A stretch of DNA of 64,000 nt from NCBI RefSeq assembly GCF_932294415.1, contig NC_065536.1:7624474-7688473 (forward strand). Direction: 5' to 3'. Positions 36,008 to 48,892 of this stretch are shown here, one piece after another. Below the pieces are notes generated by a model. It worked only from the letters and a program-made list of their open reading frames with translations, made no database searches and was not told the origin of the DNA. A program made the position numbers and the translations under genes. This DNA comes from Quercus robur (taxonomy: Eukaryota; Streptophyta; Magnoliopsida; Fagales; Fagaceae). The number at the start of each line of letters is the position of its first letter. The stretch's first letter is position 1.

Positions 36008-36146
36008 GGGACTATTTGGATTGAGGGAGGACCGAGTGAGAGTGGAGGGGAGTAAAGTAGAATTGGTTAAAAATAGATTAATTTTGAGTCAATTTTACAC
36101 TACTTTATTCTACTCTCCTTTCTTCCCCCTCAATCCAAACGGGCCA
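36008..36146. mobile_element. Palindromic MITE, 139 bp
   Basis: The left end GGGACTATTTGGATTGAGGG is the imperfect reverse complement of the right end CCCCCTCAATCCAAACGGGCC. The inner arms (GGAGTAAAGTAGAATTG / TACTTTATTCTACTCTCC) also pair, so the whole unit can fold as one hairpin. Confidence 0.65.
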
Positions 36147-36579
36147 TAATAGACTTACTTTTGAATATATTTTTTTTCCACATTATAATAACTACGCCCA
36201 AAGTGAATTGCCAATGGTCTATGCTTGACCAGCGCCTTTCGCCTTAACCATACAGTAGGCTAGTGTTTGAGTCTTGAAAAAGGATATTAAGCTCATTTGT
36301 TTGCTATATAATTTCAGATGAGAAATCAATGATGTTTTGACCAAAAAAAAGAAATCAATGATGTTAAATGAAGGGTCCTAGTGTCCTAAGGGTAATCGTT
36401 AAGGTAGGTTTTTCAATGCATTTTATCATTTTTTTTTTCTTGGCAATTGAGTTATTTTCACTCAAAAAGTTCAACTTTTTATTATGCAATTTTTGCTAAT
36501 GCAAGTGAAACCCATTTTATTCTCATTAAAAGAAATAGTAGAAAATTTGACATTTTGCATTTAAAAAAGAAAAGAGTTT

Positions 36580-36612
<33 letters not shown>

Positions 36613-36943
36613 CCAAAAAGAAAGAGGTTTAAAATCAAGCATACAACATGTTTTTAAATTGTAGTTTATGAGCTCAAAAACATTCTGTAAAGCAAAGTTG
36701 TGTTTTTGCATCACAGATTTTCACAACAATAAACATTTATTGCAAAATTTACCAAGCGCCTTAATTGTGTGTGTGTTTTTTTTAAATCGTATTTTCAAAT
36801 TTTAAATTTTAAAATAATTGTTTTTTCATAAAAAGAAAGAAAGGCCAACCCAAACATGATTATTATTATTATTATTATTATTTTTTATGAATAAATCTTC
36901 AGTGAATATATATATATATATATATATATTTTGTTGTTGGAAA

Positions 36944-37353
36944 TTACACTTTACTACTTTAAACTATACCTCATGTTACATTTTGCACCTTAAACTTTTC
37001 GAATGCACGTTTTACACCTTAAACTATGATACCTATTACACTTTGCACTTTGCCGTTAAGTTTGCTGTTAACTTGAATGAAAATTCAAAGTTTAAGATGT
37101 AAAGTATAATACGAAGTATATTTTAGGGTGGTAAAATGTAATTTATCTTTTGTTTTTAAAACATTGAAAAGAGAGGCAATTCTTTATTTTCACGTAGTGT
37201 CATATTTTTTCATCTAAGTTAACAGCAAACTTAACGTCGGGGTGCAAAGTGTAATAAAGGTCATAGTTTAGGGTGCAAAAAATGTATTCAAAAAGTTTAG
37301 GGTGTAAAATGTAATATAAGGTATAATTTAAGGTGGTAAAGTGTAAAATGTAA
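36944..37353. mobile_element. Foldback/long-TIR MITE, about 410 bp
   Basis: The left arm (ACTTTACTACTTTAAACTAT, then TTACATTTTGCACCTTAAAC) is the diverged reverse complement of the right arm (GTTTAGGGTGTAAAATGTAA, TATAATTTAAGGTGGTAAAG). Arms are roughly 140-190 bp with a GTTAAGTTTGCTGTTAAC-type segment near the centre of each. A (TTA)n and a (TA)n run lie just upstream. Confidence 0.65.
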
Positions 37354-37361
37354 ATAAGTTA

Positions 37362-38215
37362 GATTGTTAATTTTGGTTTTAAAAGGAATTAAAAGTACAG
37401 TTCCGAGGACAAAATTGTCATTTAGCTAATAAGCCTCTCTTCTTCTATAAAAGGACCTTTCAAGGTTAGGGTTTTAGCACTCTGTTCTGCCTTCGCGCCT
37501 CTTTGCTTCTCTGCTTTCTGTGAGCCACCTTACCAATATTTCATGATTTAGCTTCTCTGTTCTTTATCTCATGGTTTTGCTTTCTCTATTCTTTATTTTC
37601 ATTTGGGTATTCCTTATTTTGAGTCTTTTTCTCTTTCTTGGGTTTAAATTTCTCGCACGTAGTTCTTCTTGGCAACCCCTTTTCTAAGGAAATGGTTTCC
37701 AGGATTTTATCTGTGCGTATATTGAATTTAAAGAAATCCTCTCTGCTTGAGCTTTCTCCTTCTCAATGTCCATGGAGATGTGCTCCAATGTTATTGGATT
37801 ACATTTTTCTTTCAAACCCATAAAGGAATTGGCTTTATGTTGTATAACATTTAATGGGAATGATTGTTTCTTGGTATAAGACATTCTTGGCAATTAGAAA
37901 ATCGTAAGGATTTTTGGTATAAGTGGATATGTATTTATAAGAAATTATCTTATATGGAAGAGTAAGTTATGATTCTCTAACATGTATACATATCTAAGAA
38001 CCTATATAAAAGAGGGACATTGCATATACAAGATAGACATCATGAAATATAATACCAGTTACTTGCCCAAAAAAAAAAAAACAATTCCAGTTATTTTTCA
38101 GAATGATTGATTTATTGGGGAACCAGTTTTTGGCCAATATGATGATCTTTAGATTTGAGGAATGCATAGAGCCTTGTTCAAGCATCTCTCTTTTATTCAA
38201 TTGGATCTATTAAAT
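37362..38215. repeat. Duplicated block, copy 1, with ribosomal-protein-like promoter
   Basis: About 850 bp, repeated at 41762-42546 with many small differences. It starts GATTGTTAATTTTGGTTTTA. A TATA box (CTATAAAAGG, 37445) and a telo-box (TTAGGGTTTTAG, 37466) are followed by a pyrimidine-rich start-like region (CTCTGTTCTGCC). That is the layout of plant ribosomal-protein promoters. No matching ribosomal protein exon follows directly. It may be a promoter fragment moved by a transposon or by duplication. Confidence 0.65.
37445..37490 (+). promoter_or_regulatory. TATA plus telo-box core promoter
   Basis: CTATAAAAGG is followed 12 bp later by TTAGGGTTTTAG and then TCTGTTCTGCC. In the second copy (about 41840-41885) the telo-box is kept but the TATA is reduced to CTATAGG. 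Confidence 0.5.
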
Positions 38216-38592
38216 AAGATCAAAACTTGCACTTGTCCACCATTTTATTAAAGTCTCGTACCTGTTTAGTTTTTGTTTAAAATTTTTTAACTAAAATGTA
38301 AAACTCATCTTCTAAGTTTTACAACCTTTCATTTTAGTCACCTAAGTTTAGGTTTTATTATTTTAATTCTCTAAGTCGTAAATTTTCTTAATTCAGTCCA
38401 TCCATATTTGCTCTTAACATGCCCAAAACAACATCATTTTGGCCATAATTTAATGTTTAATTTTTATTTTATTATTTATTTCTTAATTAAAAAAACCTTA
38501 ATTAAGAAAAAACCCAGAAATTAATTTCCTAGTTCTCTCTCTTGATCTCTCTGTTTTGTTTTGTTCGAAAAAGCAGTTTTGAACTCTCAGCC

Positions 38593-38675
38593 ATGGATGT
38601 GAGTATGACGAAGCTGGATTACTATGAGGACAAGTTGAAACTTCATTTTAACGCTACACTCCTCTCCTACATCAA
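38593..38675 (+). other. Possible orphan first exon
   Basis: ATG in a good context (CAGCCATGGATG) opens a frame reading MDVSMTKLDYYEDKLKLHFN, then ATLLSYIK, ending at AAG before GTCAGT. That is a plausible donor. A second protein-like stretch at about 38850-38930 (GFIQLADSNCEFIVQDVPR) could belong to it. I do not recognise the protein; it may be a gene fragment. Confidence 0.3.
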
Positions 38676-38984
38676 GGTCAGTCATCACTTTTTTTTTTCA
38701 TAGCTTCCCAAACACAGCCTTAAAAGAAAATTTAAACAATTTATAAAATAAAAAAATTGAAGGGCGAAGAAGACGGTTGACACCCTTTGATACTAGAGTC
38801 TAAGATCTTTCAATCACAACGTGGGGGTCAACCTGTCGACACTGGCTTCATCCAATTAGCCGATTCCAATTGTGAATTCATTGTTCAAGATGTACCAAGA
38901 AATCTCTCGCTCTTCTTCTCCCTCTCAGTCTCTCACTTATCTGGTTAGGCTAGGGATTAAACTTGTTCTTCTTCAGATGAACCA

Positions 38985-39820
38985 ATAGTGGTGTTTTTTA
39001 AATGCCACCATAGTTCTAAGTATTATAAGAACCTATATTGGCATTTGGAAAGCGCCATCATAGGTCTAGCCCAAAAAAAAAGGTATATATATACTTTTTT
39101 TTAATGATAACGGGTGGCTGGATCGGTGGTGGCTAAGACTCTAATGCTAATGGGTTTGTGCTATTGAATTTTATAGGTTTGTGCTTGTTTTTATGTTTGT
39201 CTTTCCTGGTTCAAAAATTTATGTGTTTGATTTATTTGGGTTTGAATTTGCTTCTACATTTTGTATTGTGTTCATTTGAGAACCAAGTTTGATTTTTCTA
39301 GGTTGCTTATCGTGATTGATTTTTCTAGGTTGTTCATTGTATTTGTGTTTGATTTGTTTGGTTCTTCAAATTTTTGTCTATTTATATCTATTGTTGTTTT
39401 ATTTTTATTCTTTTTTATTTATGGAATTTTTAAAATTTTAGAGCATTTAATGTTATGTTTCATAAATTTTAAAATCTATTTAATTTATATGAAATTATGA
39501 AAATTACATAACACTTTTGTAATTTACCATTTTTTTTTTTTGGTTGGTGGTTGTTGGCTATAGTGGTGTTTTGAAACGTTGTTATTGCCAATTTTAAAAA
39601 ATATATATTCACCTACGGTTTTAAAAACGCCATTATAGGGTATGAACCTATAGTGGTGTTTTTGTAAAATGACGCTATAGATCTATAGTCACGATACAAT
39701 AGTAATGTTTTGTGGTGCCACTATAGAAAAGTAGAAAATGCAACTATAGCCCAAATTGACCTATAGCAGTGTTTTTATGACTTACATAAAATGCCACTAT
39801 AGCTCTTGTGTTTTGTAGTG
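38985..39820 (-). mobile_element. CACTA (En/Spm-like) remnant
   Basis: On the minus strand, 39820 starts CACTACAAAACACAAGAGC, a canonical CACTA end. Subterminal words of the type CTATAGTGGTGTTTT / GCCACTATAG recur through 39560-39815 and again at 38985-39065. The other terminus was not found, so it is probably truncated or the far end is decayed. Confidence 0.6.
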
Positions 39821-40322
39821 ATTTCATTATATTACTTTAAATTCCCAACCCCAACCGTTTGGGGTTAAATAGTGAAAATGTCCAAGAATCAAGCCACACC
39901 AATTGTAGGAACAATAATACTGAAAAATTTCTTTAAACGCTTTACAAATGCTTTTCTTTTCAGATTTTTCATTCTCTTTTCCTAGCCTTACCAATGCTTT
40001 TTCTCAATGATAGTTTTTTGTTTTAATATATACATCTTATGTGAAATAGTGAGTAGATACTGAAATTTAACAGGTAAAATGAAAAGAGATAACTTTTCGG
40101 TGTTTTTAAATGTATTTGTGGCATAAATATATAGCCACATGGCGTAATAAGAAGTGGTCAACAAACAACAAAAAGTTAAACATTTTGCTTTTACACTATT
40201 ACTAATTGCTAACGCGTGTGATACACGGGAATAGTTACTGGATGAGTTTCAGGGAATTTTTTTTTTTTTTTTTTTAGTTTGAGTAGTAAGAAAAATGCAT
40301 GAAATTATAATATAAAAAAATT

Positions 40323-41221
40323 GGCAAATTACAAATTACCCACATGTGGTTTGGTCAAAATTTAAATTGCTTACATGTGGTTTAAAAGTTGGCATTTGAC
40401 CAATCTAAGATTCATTCCGTTAAGCTTTCATAACCCACCTCTGTACTTTCACTATTATAAACACAAAAAATATAATAAAAACATTAAAAAAACAATATCT
40501 AAAAGCATATTTCTAAAAATGGTAAAACTTTGGTTTAAGAACACTCTTACCAAATATGACTTTCTTGAAACCAATGTCAACACACTACTTACCACAAAGA
40601 ATCACTGCAAAACATAGAAGTACTTACAATGCAAAGAGTTTTTTTCACCAGATTGTAAGGAATACAATGGGGAACATTGCTCTTTCTTGTCATTAATCAT
40701 TTGCTAAGAATTTTGTATAAACCTGCTTGTAATACACTTCAAAATTTACATCTCCAGGTAAGATAAATTGGATAATCTTTATGGATAACACAATTTAATT
40801 AAATATATGATTTTCCATTTGTCTATTAACAACATTTTTAAAGTTGAAGCTGTACATAGCATAATCTCGTTCCTGTTGCATCAATTCCTTAAGATGCTGC
40901 TAACACTATGAATAGTCCTATTGAAATCATGACACCAAAAGACTAAAAAACGACATTTTTCTCCAACACTAAATTATCCTTCCACCCATGAGAAGAAATA
41001 TTTGAAGCCATCTTTCTATTAGCAAAAAAAGGACTAGCCACCACCATCTCACTAAAATCAAAGCCTAACACCAATGAAACCCCAAAAAAACAATTTTTAA
41101 TGGTGGCGGGTTACGGAAGTCTAATAGAATGAACCTTAAGTGGACAAAGTGCCAACTTTTAAACCACATATAGGCATCTTAAATTTTGACAAAACTACAG
41201 GTGGGTAAGTTTTAATTTGCC
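40323..41221. mobile_element. Long-TIR (Mutator-like) non-autonomous element, 0.9 kb
   Basis: The left arm GGCAAATTACAAATTACCCA, then GTTTGGTCAAAATTTAAATT and TGGTTTAAAAGTTGGCA, is inverted at the right (TGCCAACTTTTAAACCACAT ... AAATTTTGACAAAACTACAG ... AATTTGCC). Arms are about 120 bp. Similar A-rich flanks (TAAAAAAAT / TAAAAAAAG) may be a 9-bp target duplication. No transposase is seen. Confidence 0.65.
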
Positions 41222-41571
41222 CTAAAAAAAGTGATTTTGATAGAAATAGTACAAAATTTTATTAGCTAAGTAGAAGAAAGCAATATTGTTTTATTTATTA
41301 GTTTTTTTTTTTTTTTTAGAAGAATAAGAGATAGAATGTTGCGTCTCTAGTTTAGTTTTTGTCGTATGTATAGGTATGTATAAGTATATACAAGATATGT
41401 TGTAATATATATATATATATATATATATATCAAAAAGTGTCTATTGAAAGGTTATAATCCTTCAAATTAAATAAACCAAAAAGTGCTAAAGTGGAAGACA
41501 ATACAACCAGCTGGATTCGGATGGGCCAAACCCAAATTAGGGGTGGCCTTTCTTTTTACCCTCACTTCATT

Positions 41572-41602
<31 letters not shown>

Positions 41603-41761
41603 TATACTAATAACATGATTCTTTGTTTAGGTTTCATCATTTTGTGTACTAAAATATTCTCACATAAATTCTTAAACTTTCTAAAATACTCCAACCTTTT
41701 ATATATATGTTTTCTTTAGAATCCTTCTGTAAAATGTAAGTAAGTATAAAATGGTTTTTTG
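41222..41761. other. Spacer with two (TA)n runs
   Basis: Microsatellites of TA lie at about 41407-41431 and 41577-41601. No gene is visible. Confidence 0.5.
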
Positions 41762-42546
41762 GATTGTTAATTTTGGTTTTAAAAGGAATTAAGAGGACAA
41801 TTCCGAGGACACAATTGTCATTTTGATACATCTCTTCTTCTATAGGACTTTTCGAGATTAGGGTTTTAGCACTTTGTTCTGCCTCTTTGCTCTCTATTGT
41901 CTATGAGCCACCATGCCAATATTCCATGGTTTTTACCTTCTATGTTCTTTATTTTCATTTGGGTATCCTTATTTTGAGTTTTTTCTCTTTTTGGGGTTTA
42001 AATTTCTCGCACATAGTTCTTCTTGGCAACCCCTTTTCCAAGGAAATGGTTTCAAGGATTTTATTTGTGAGTATATTGAATTTAAAGAAATCCTCTCTGC
42101 TTAAGCTTTCTCCTTCTCAATGTCCATGGAGATATTAATGTTATTGGATTACATTTTCCTTTCAAACCCATTTAGGAATTGGCTTTATGTTATATAACAT
42201 TTAATGGGTGTTTGTTTCATGGTATAAGACATTCTTGCCAATTAGAAAATCATAAGGATATTTAGAATACAGATATGTATTTATAAGAAATTATGTTTTA
42301 TAGAAGTGTTAGTTATGATTCTCTAACATGTACATATATCTGAAAACCCAAATAAAACATTTTATATACAAGATACCATGAAATATAATACCAGTTAGCT
42401 ACCAAAAAAGAACAATACCCAATTGTTTTTCAAAATGATTGATTTATTGGGGAACTAGTTTTTGGCCAATATGTTCTTTAGATTGAGGAATGCCAAGTGC
42501 CTTGTACTACTGGTCAGCATCTGTTAATTCTTCTAATGGATCTATC
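41762..42546. repeat. Duplicated block, copy 2
   Basis: It aligns with 37362-38215 along its whole length: GGCAACCCCTTTTC, AATTTAAAGAAATCCTCTCT, CAATGTCCATGGAGAT, TGATTTATTGGGGAAC. It has several deletions. Copies are separated by about 3.5 kb of transposon-rich DNA. Confidence 0.75.
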
Positions 42547-44059
42547 AATGGTTGAAATCCCTTATCTCCAATTAGCAAGTTAAAAAAAAAAAAAAATAAA
42601 AATTGGTTGGCATATTTTAATATTTCTAATTTTATAATTGCAACATTAAAGGTAATCTCTTATCTTCAATTATCAAATTATTTTAAAATAAAAATAAATA
42701 ATAATTGCGGGATGTTGTATTATTCATTTTCAAGTTAGTGATTAACTCCACAGTGTATAATGTTAAGCAAATTTTAGATAATGAACACGGGTTCTTCATT
42801 TTCAAGTTAGTGATTAACTCCACAATTTATAATGTTATGCAAATGTTAGAATTTAAAAAAAAAAAAAAAAAAATTTAGTAGCAAACATTAGATATTGAAC
42901 ATGAGTTTTGTGCATAATGAAGTTTGATTTGTAAAAAACTATGAAAGTGTTTGACAAATTAGATTAAAATAATCACAAACCCATGCGATATATGAGAATA
43001 TATTTTATTTTGTAATGTGATATAAAATATAATTTATTTTCTAAAATTTATGTAAGATAATTTGTTTTCCTTAAGAATTAAACTATTTCTAAAAGTATTT
43101 TCCATCTCTTAATCTCTACAAATAGTCAAACATTTTCATTATATTATTATTTTTTTTATAAACTTGGGCGTGTTTGACTGTTATTATTCTTTTTTGAAGT
43201 GATCTATATTCTTTAAACTTTTGTTATAATTTGTTATATTTTTCTTTATGTTTTATTATAAAATTAGACTTATTAAAGTTTCAATTCTAAAAATAAATAA
43301 AATAAAAACTTTTAAAAGTTTCAAATTAATTATTCAAATTTCTCATTCTCTTAAGAATATTATTATTATGATAATCAAATCTTATCGCAAATTTATAATA
43401 ATTGCTATTACTGAAATAATTGATAGGCACATTTAAATACATAAACATGTAAATTGTATTTTGATATGAACTCAAATTCTTACTTCCAAAATATCTAAGA
43501 ATTAACTCAAAGTAAAATATTAATAGGGAGAGATAGTACCTGTGATGGAAAACTCAAAAGCACACCACCAAAATGATCAACCTAGTGTAGAGATACAAAA
43601 AACACAAAAATTCATCAATCTAAAGTAGATTTACAAGAAAGAATAAATAAGAGAGAGAGAGTAGTCACCTTTTTAAGGAGAGAATGTGAGAAATATAGCA
43701 AATTTATAAAAAAGAAGATAAAAGAAAAGGTATAGTTGTAATTTGTAAACACCAAATTATCCAAATCATGCTATGTAATAGAATAACATTATATAATGTC
43801 ATAGGATAACATCTAACAATCAAAGAAATAAAAAGAAAAAATATTACAAATTAAAACACAACCAAATTGTAATTCAAAGTAGAGTTCAACACAAAAATTC
43901 ATCAACCAAAATTAGTGATACAATAAAGAATTAAAAAAATTCCACAGAGAGAGAGAGAGAGTATTCGTCTTTTTGTGTGGGTAAAATATGGATTGAATGG
44001 AAGAGAATAATAAAAGTTTATCGTAAATAAAATGGGATGAAGAGGGTAAAAATATAGCC
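42547..44059. other. AT-rich intergenic, no gene seen
   Basis: It contains a short local duplication (TTCATTTTCAAGTTAGTGAT at about 42724 and 42794) and two GAGAGA-flanked near-repeats (about 43640 and 43945). A decayed hairpin-like CCCATGCGATATATGAG occurs at 42980. No coding signal. Confidence 0.5.
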
Positions 44060-44572
44060 TGACAGACTTCCATCAAATGGGCCTTACGTATCCATGTCTG
44101 TGGGCCAATAGAAGGCAAGCTCAACTTGTGCAAAGGCCTGTTATGGATAGATACAACAGGAACCCCAGATGGAAAATACTTGCGACACACTCCTAATCAC
44201 TATAGAATCCTAGCATGAAGAGGATTCTGAAAGATACGCGCGTAAATGAAGATCTTCTTTACAAGGAAATGTCTTGTCCATCACGTTTGGGACTATTCAA
44301 GAGGATTCCTATAGGGAAAAGACTTCTACGCCAAGGAAGAGATGCCAAACTTCTTCTATTATAAAAACCCCAATACCCTCATAAACCAAGGTACACATAA
44401 TTCACCATTCTCTAGCACTCTAGAGTTGTGAGAATAGTTCTAACTTAACTTTTGGAGGGTATTTGGCCGGCACCACACCGGTGCTCTCTGTTAGGTCTTC
44501 TCTCTTTTTTGTGCAGGTATTGTTATGAGCGTGCAAGGATCGTGTAGCTCACTAGTGATATTTATGGCATCA
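44060..44572 (+). mobile_element. LTR-like segment, probable solo LTR
   Basis: It starts TGACAGACTTCC and ends TTATGGCATCA. A TATA-like CTATTATAAAAACCCC lies near 44358. A GGCACCACACCGGTGCTC motif near 44470 is shared with the U5 of the element A LTR. No clean 5-bp target duplication was found, so the ends are tentative. Confidence 0.45.
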
Positions 44573-44641
44573 TTATGGGGAAAGAAGAGTAAAAAGAAAA
44601 GAAAGATAAATGGATGAAAGAATTGTAAATTTGTAATGTTA

Positions 44642-45027
44642 AAGCATTCTCATCAAAGGTGGGATAAATGCTAAAAGCTATTTTTAGCAACAAAACCACT
44701 AAAAAAACCCTACATCAATGGTGCTAAATTTTAAATTTTTTAGCACCTTGTTACAATAAGATGTTATTATTAACACCCTATTGAAGCAAGTTGCTACTCA
44801 TTTTTTATTCCCCTTCTCTCTCTGTCCCCTCATATCTCACTCTTTGCTCTCTCTCAAAAAGAATAAATAATGATAAATAAATAATAAATAATATTTTAAT
44901 GAAGTGGGAAAAAAAAATATAGAAGTTTTGATGTTAGGTGTATTGTAAGGTGATGTGTTAAATGCTATAAAGTTGGTTTTTTAGGTACTAAATGCTTAAA
45001 TTTTTAAAACTTTTGATGAGAATGCTC
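44642..45027. mobile_element. MITE, 386 bp, PIF-like
   Basis: The left end AAGCATTCTCATCAAAGG and right end CTTTTGATGAGAATGCTC are inverted repeats. They are bordered by TTA at 44639-44641 and TAA at 45028-45030. The interior matches the element starting at 63155 in the opposite orientation (CTTCTAT, AACACATCA, AAATTTAGTA-type blocks). Confidence 0.7.
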
Positions 45028-46227
45028 TAAGGAATAGAATAATGGGAAGATAAAAAGGTAAAAGGGAGGAGGGGGGGAATGTTGAAGGAAGTGTAATTGT
45101 AATGTGAGAATTTAATAAGGTGAAAAATAGTTAAAAAGGAGAGAGAAAATGTTGTAAATGGCTGCTAATCATATACTATATATAATAGCAGAAACTGAGA
45201 GAAAGTGGATTCCTACAATTAAGGCTGTGCTGACAAATAGGATAACTGTCTATCTAAAATCCAGACACGTTTCAATTTAAAAAGCGATACATTATATTGT
45301 TTTAAAAGCTACAACACCGTTCGACTGTTTTTTTGGTATATTAAAAAAAAAACCCCAAAATAAAATAAAAAACATGTTGCAATTAAAAAAACCCTAGCCA
45401 TCTTTTGTCATTAGACTCCATTGGATATTTTCTCTCTCTAAAAGAAAACGCCTACCGATACTGCGGCATAGAGGAAGGGAAAAACTTGCGATCCAGTGAA
45501 GATTCGTACGGTTGGCCATCGCCATCCCATGCCAGACTTAGACAATGAAGCCATATTGTGATGCAGAGAAACAGAAGAAGAAAAAAAATTAGAAACTGCA
45601 ATCCAGCAGAGAATCGTGCGATTAAAGGTTTCTCTTCTTTCTTTTTTCCGTTTCCTTTTGGATTTTCTTTCTTCGTATGTTTGTTGGTTTGAAACACGCT
45701 ATTCTGATCTGTGTGTATATGGATTTGCACCGGAGAGGTGGAACTATGGGTGAATCTGAACTTTCGATCGGGCACTTTCTCCTTCCCTCTCTGTATCGGT
45801 AGGTTTTTTTAGTTGCAAACCTTTTGTTTATTTTGCTTAAACCATTTTTAATAAAAAAATTAATATATATATATACACACACACAAAGCCCATGTGTTCT
45901 GTTTTTAATTTTAGACAGTGGGGTTTTTGTTTTTGAGAGATCCATTTGGGCATTATTTATGATTAAGGTATTTTGGTTAGATTGGTTATGATTTAGGTTT
46001 TTTGGTTAGGAGTAGTTTTGTTTAATTTATGTAAATAGACGGGTTAGAATTGGTTTAATCTCTTACTCTATTGTCTTCTTTAGGTTTGCTGTCAATTTAG
46101 GGATTTGAGATACAGAGATAGAATTCGGCGCAACTCCATGACTAACATAATCGGAACTAACAACAGACCAACTAAAGGTACGTATCAGTTTTCTGTGTTC
46201 GGATATGAACTTAAATTCGGATGTTCA

Positions 46228-46355
46228 TTCTCTTTCTTTAGATGTTTTGTTGTGAATATTAATTCTTACGGCATGATCTGCATTCAGAAAATTCTCTTTC
46301 TTTAGATGTTTTGTTGTGAATATTAATTCTTACGGCATGATTTGCATTCAGAAAT
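46228..46355. repeat. 64-bp tandem duplication
   Basis: TTCTCTTTCTTTAGATGTTT starts at 46228 and again at 46292. The two 64-bp copies are almost identical through GGCATGAT(C/T)TGCATTCAG. The high identity suggests a recent event. Confidence 0.9.
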
Positions 46356-47648
46356 GCATAATAGTGAAAGCTTTTCAAACTTGGCAGAACCAAATCACAA
46401 ATGCATCCTATATAGATCCCTATCACTTTTTTAATCTTTGTGCTTTTGAATGTTCGTTTGTTTAATTAATGACTTTTCAAGCTCTTTGAATTGCTGCCTC
46501 TCCTCTCTTTTTACTGTTTTCTCTACCAGAAAATGAAAAACCCATTTCTTTTTTACTATTTCTCTACCAAAAAATGAAAAACCCATTCCTTCTTTGATTT
46601 CTAAAATTTCAAATACAATTATAAATCATTTTGTTCATTTACTTTATTCCTGTTTCAATTGGCTTTGATTTACATGTTTTAGCCAGCTTCTATCTTTACA
46701 AATTGATTTCTTTAGCCAATTCTCTCTTCTACTTAGTTTACATCTTTATTGCTGCTTTTTGTTATTCGAATTTGAATTAAAATCCGGATGTTTATTCTGT
46801 CTCTTTCAATGTTTTGGCCTCAGATTATAATTTTAGTTTTTCCTACTTTATTAATATTATAATCTTTTCCAAATTGGAATTATTATATTCTTTGATTATT
46901 TACTACCTTCTTTGAAATTGAAAATTATAGGTAATACTAAACAAAGTTGCACAATGACATCAGAGACAATCTAAGTCATTATTTGTTCTGCATTCATAGG
47001 GATAGGTAGTTGGTAAAAGAAAAAAAGGGCCAAATAAAACCTCTCCCTCCTTCCAATTGTTAATTTGACACCCATTCTGTTTCGCTTCTTTTCTGCAGCA
47101 CCTATATCCAAGGTCAGCATTTTGTTACTTGATGTGTTATACACTTTATTTTGATGCTTTCTTTTTGATTTATTGTAATCCTTTTTTTTTTTTTGGGAGT
47201 GGCATCATGGGGTTTAGTCCTTGAATATGTGTCGGAAAAAATATGTTCTTCGTTCAATAATGGTTGATTTCTAAGCATTTAATTTTTTTCAATGTTTGTA
47301 GGTTTTGTTGTTTGGGTTGCTCTGAATAAGTATATGATTCATAAAGTATTTCATGTTCACATAATTTTTCATATGTGCGTGCATCCAGCCTTTGGTGTTA
47401 GTTTTTGAGTTTTTATTTAAAATTTTGCTTTGCAACTCAATGAAAAGATAAAAAGAAGGTAGTGGGCTGATTTTATATTGATGAGTAAATACTGTTTTGC
47501 TGCATTACTGAATCAAGATTTAAGGTTTGACTACCTTTTTCCCTAATTTCCTTCTTTTTTTTCCCAATTTCTTGAGCTTTGTTTTGTTTAGTTTCTTGAA
47601 TTGATTATGTTCTGTCGATGGCTGCATGCTAAAGGATTACTAAATCAA

Positions 47649-47696
<48 letters not shown>

Positions 47697-48892
47697 GGAG
47701 TGACATGATTTGGAGGTAACAATAGATGAAGCTTTGCCTTTGTTGTTTTTCTTCTTGATATTTAATTTAACTATTATTTTTTTATTGGTATATATCTCTG
47801 ATTTACTAGAATGCTTATTATTTTGTTTTTGTTTTATTTTTTTTGGAGCATCTTACGCTTTCCTTTTGCTTTAATAATAATTTCTCATATATTTCAAAAT
47901 TGTTCTATTAGACTTTGTTTCTTTTAATTTTCTCAGGCTGATAAACTTAATTTATTGGCAGGTTTTCTTAAATGTTGTTGTGGTTAGATTTGTTTATTTT
48001 CTTAATTTATTTGTTTTTATTGTGTATGTCTTTGTGTTTTGGATTGAGTGCTTATAGATGCTTTAATTTTATTCATTTATTGTATGAATAGAAGATTGCA
48101 TAATAATGGGTGAAAAGATTCATGAATTCCATAACTTGGATGTGTGTATAATCTAAAATTTGCTTCAAAAACGTCAAAAGGGTACTAAGCAAAATGCATC
48201 AAAGAAAAAAAATATATAAACTCTAATGTATATACTACCTTACTCTATGAGTCTTTATGTATTACATTATATTGTTAAATTTTTTTTAGTTTCTTTAGAA
48301 GAGTAAACTGAATGTGCTGTTAAGTTACTATGACTACCATATTTCCTTTACGAATTATCATATTAAATCTCCAATATACATATGATTTAGTTTTAAACTG
48401 TTTAAAATTTGAAAAATTGGCAATTTTAACAAAATTTCTTATCCTGTTATTTCGATAAAATTCAGATTTGTAACATTCACCAAGTGTTCTCAAGAAACAT
48501 TGCTAGATAAAACTAACAAGTTAGGGCAGCCTTACTATCATTCTTATCCTTTTGGCTCCTACTCTTTTCAATTCCATGTTAATATGATAAAATTTATTCA
48601 ATTCGTCATTGAAGTTGGCTCCATTTTTGCCTCCAATGGTGAAAGAAAAATCGAAATAGATACTTATCAAAGAACATTGAACCATATTTAAAAGCTGATA
48701 GGTGTTAGTGATCACAATGAAAAGATGGAGAATTTTCTTTTTCATATTAATATGTATTAGTGCTTTTTAAGTATTTTCTTTTGGTTCAAACACAAGCTTC
48801 TGATATGTAAGTGTATATTTATGTTAAAGCTCCTGCTATATATTGATCATAGATTAAGAAAGGTGAATGAAGAAAAGCACCAGCTTTATTGA

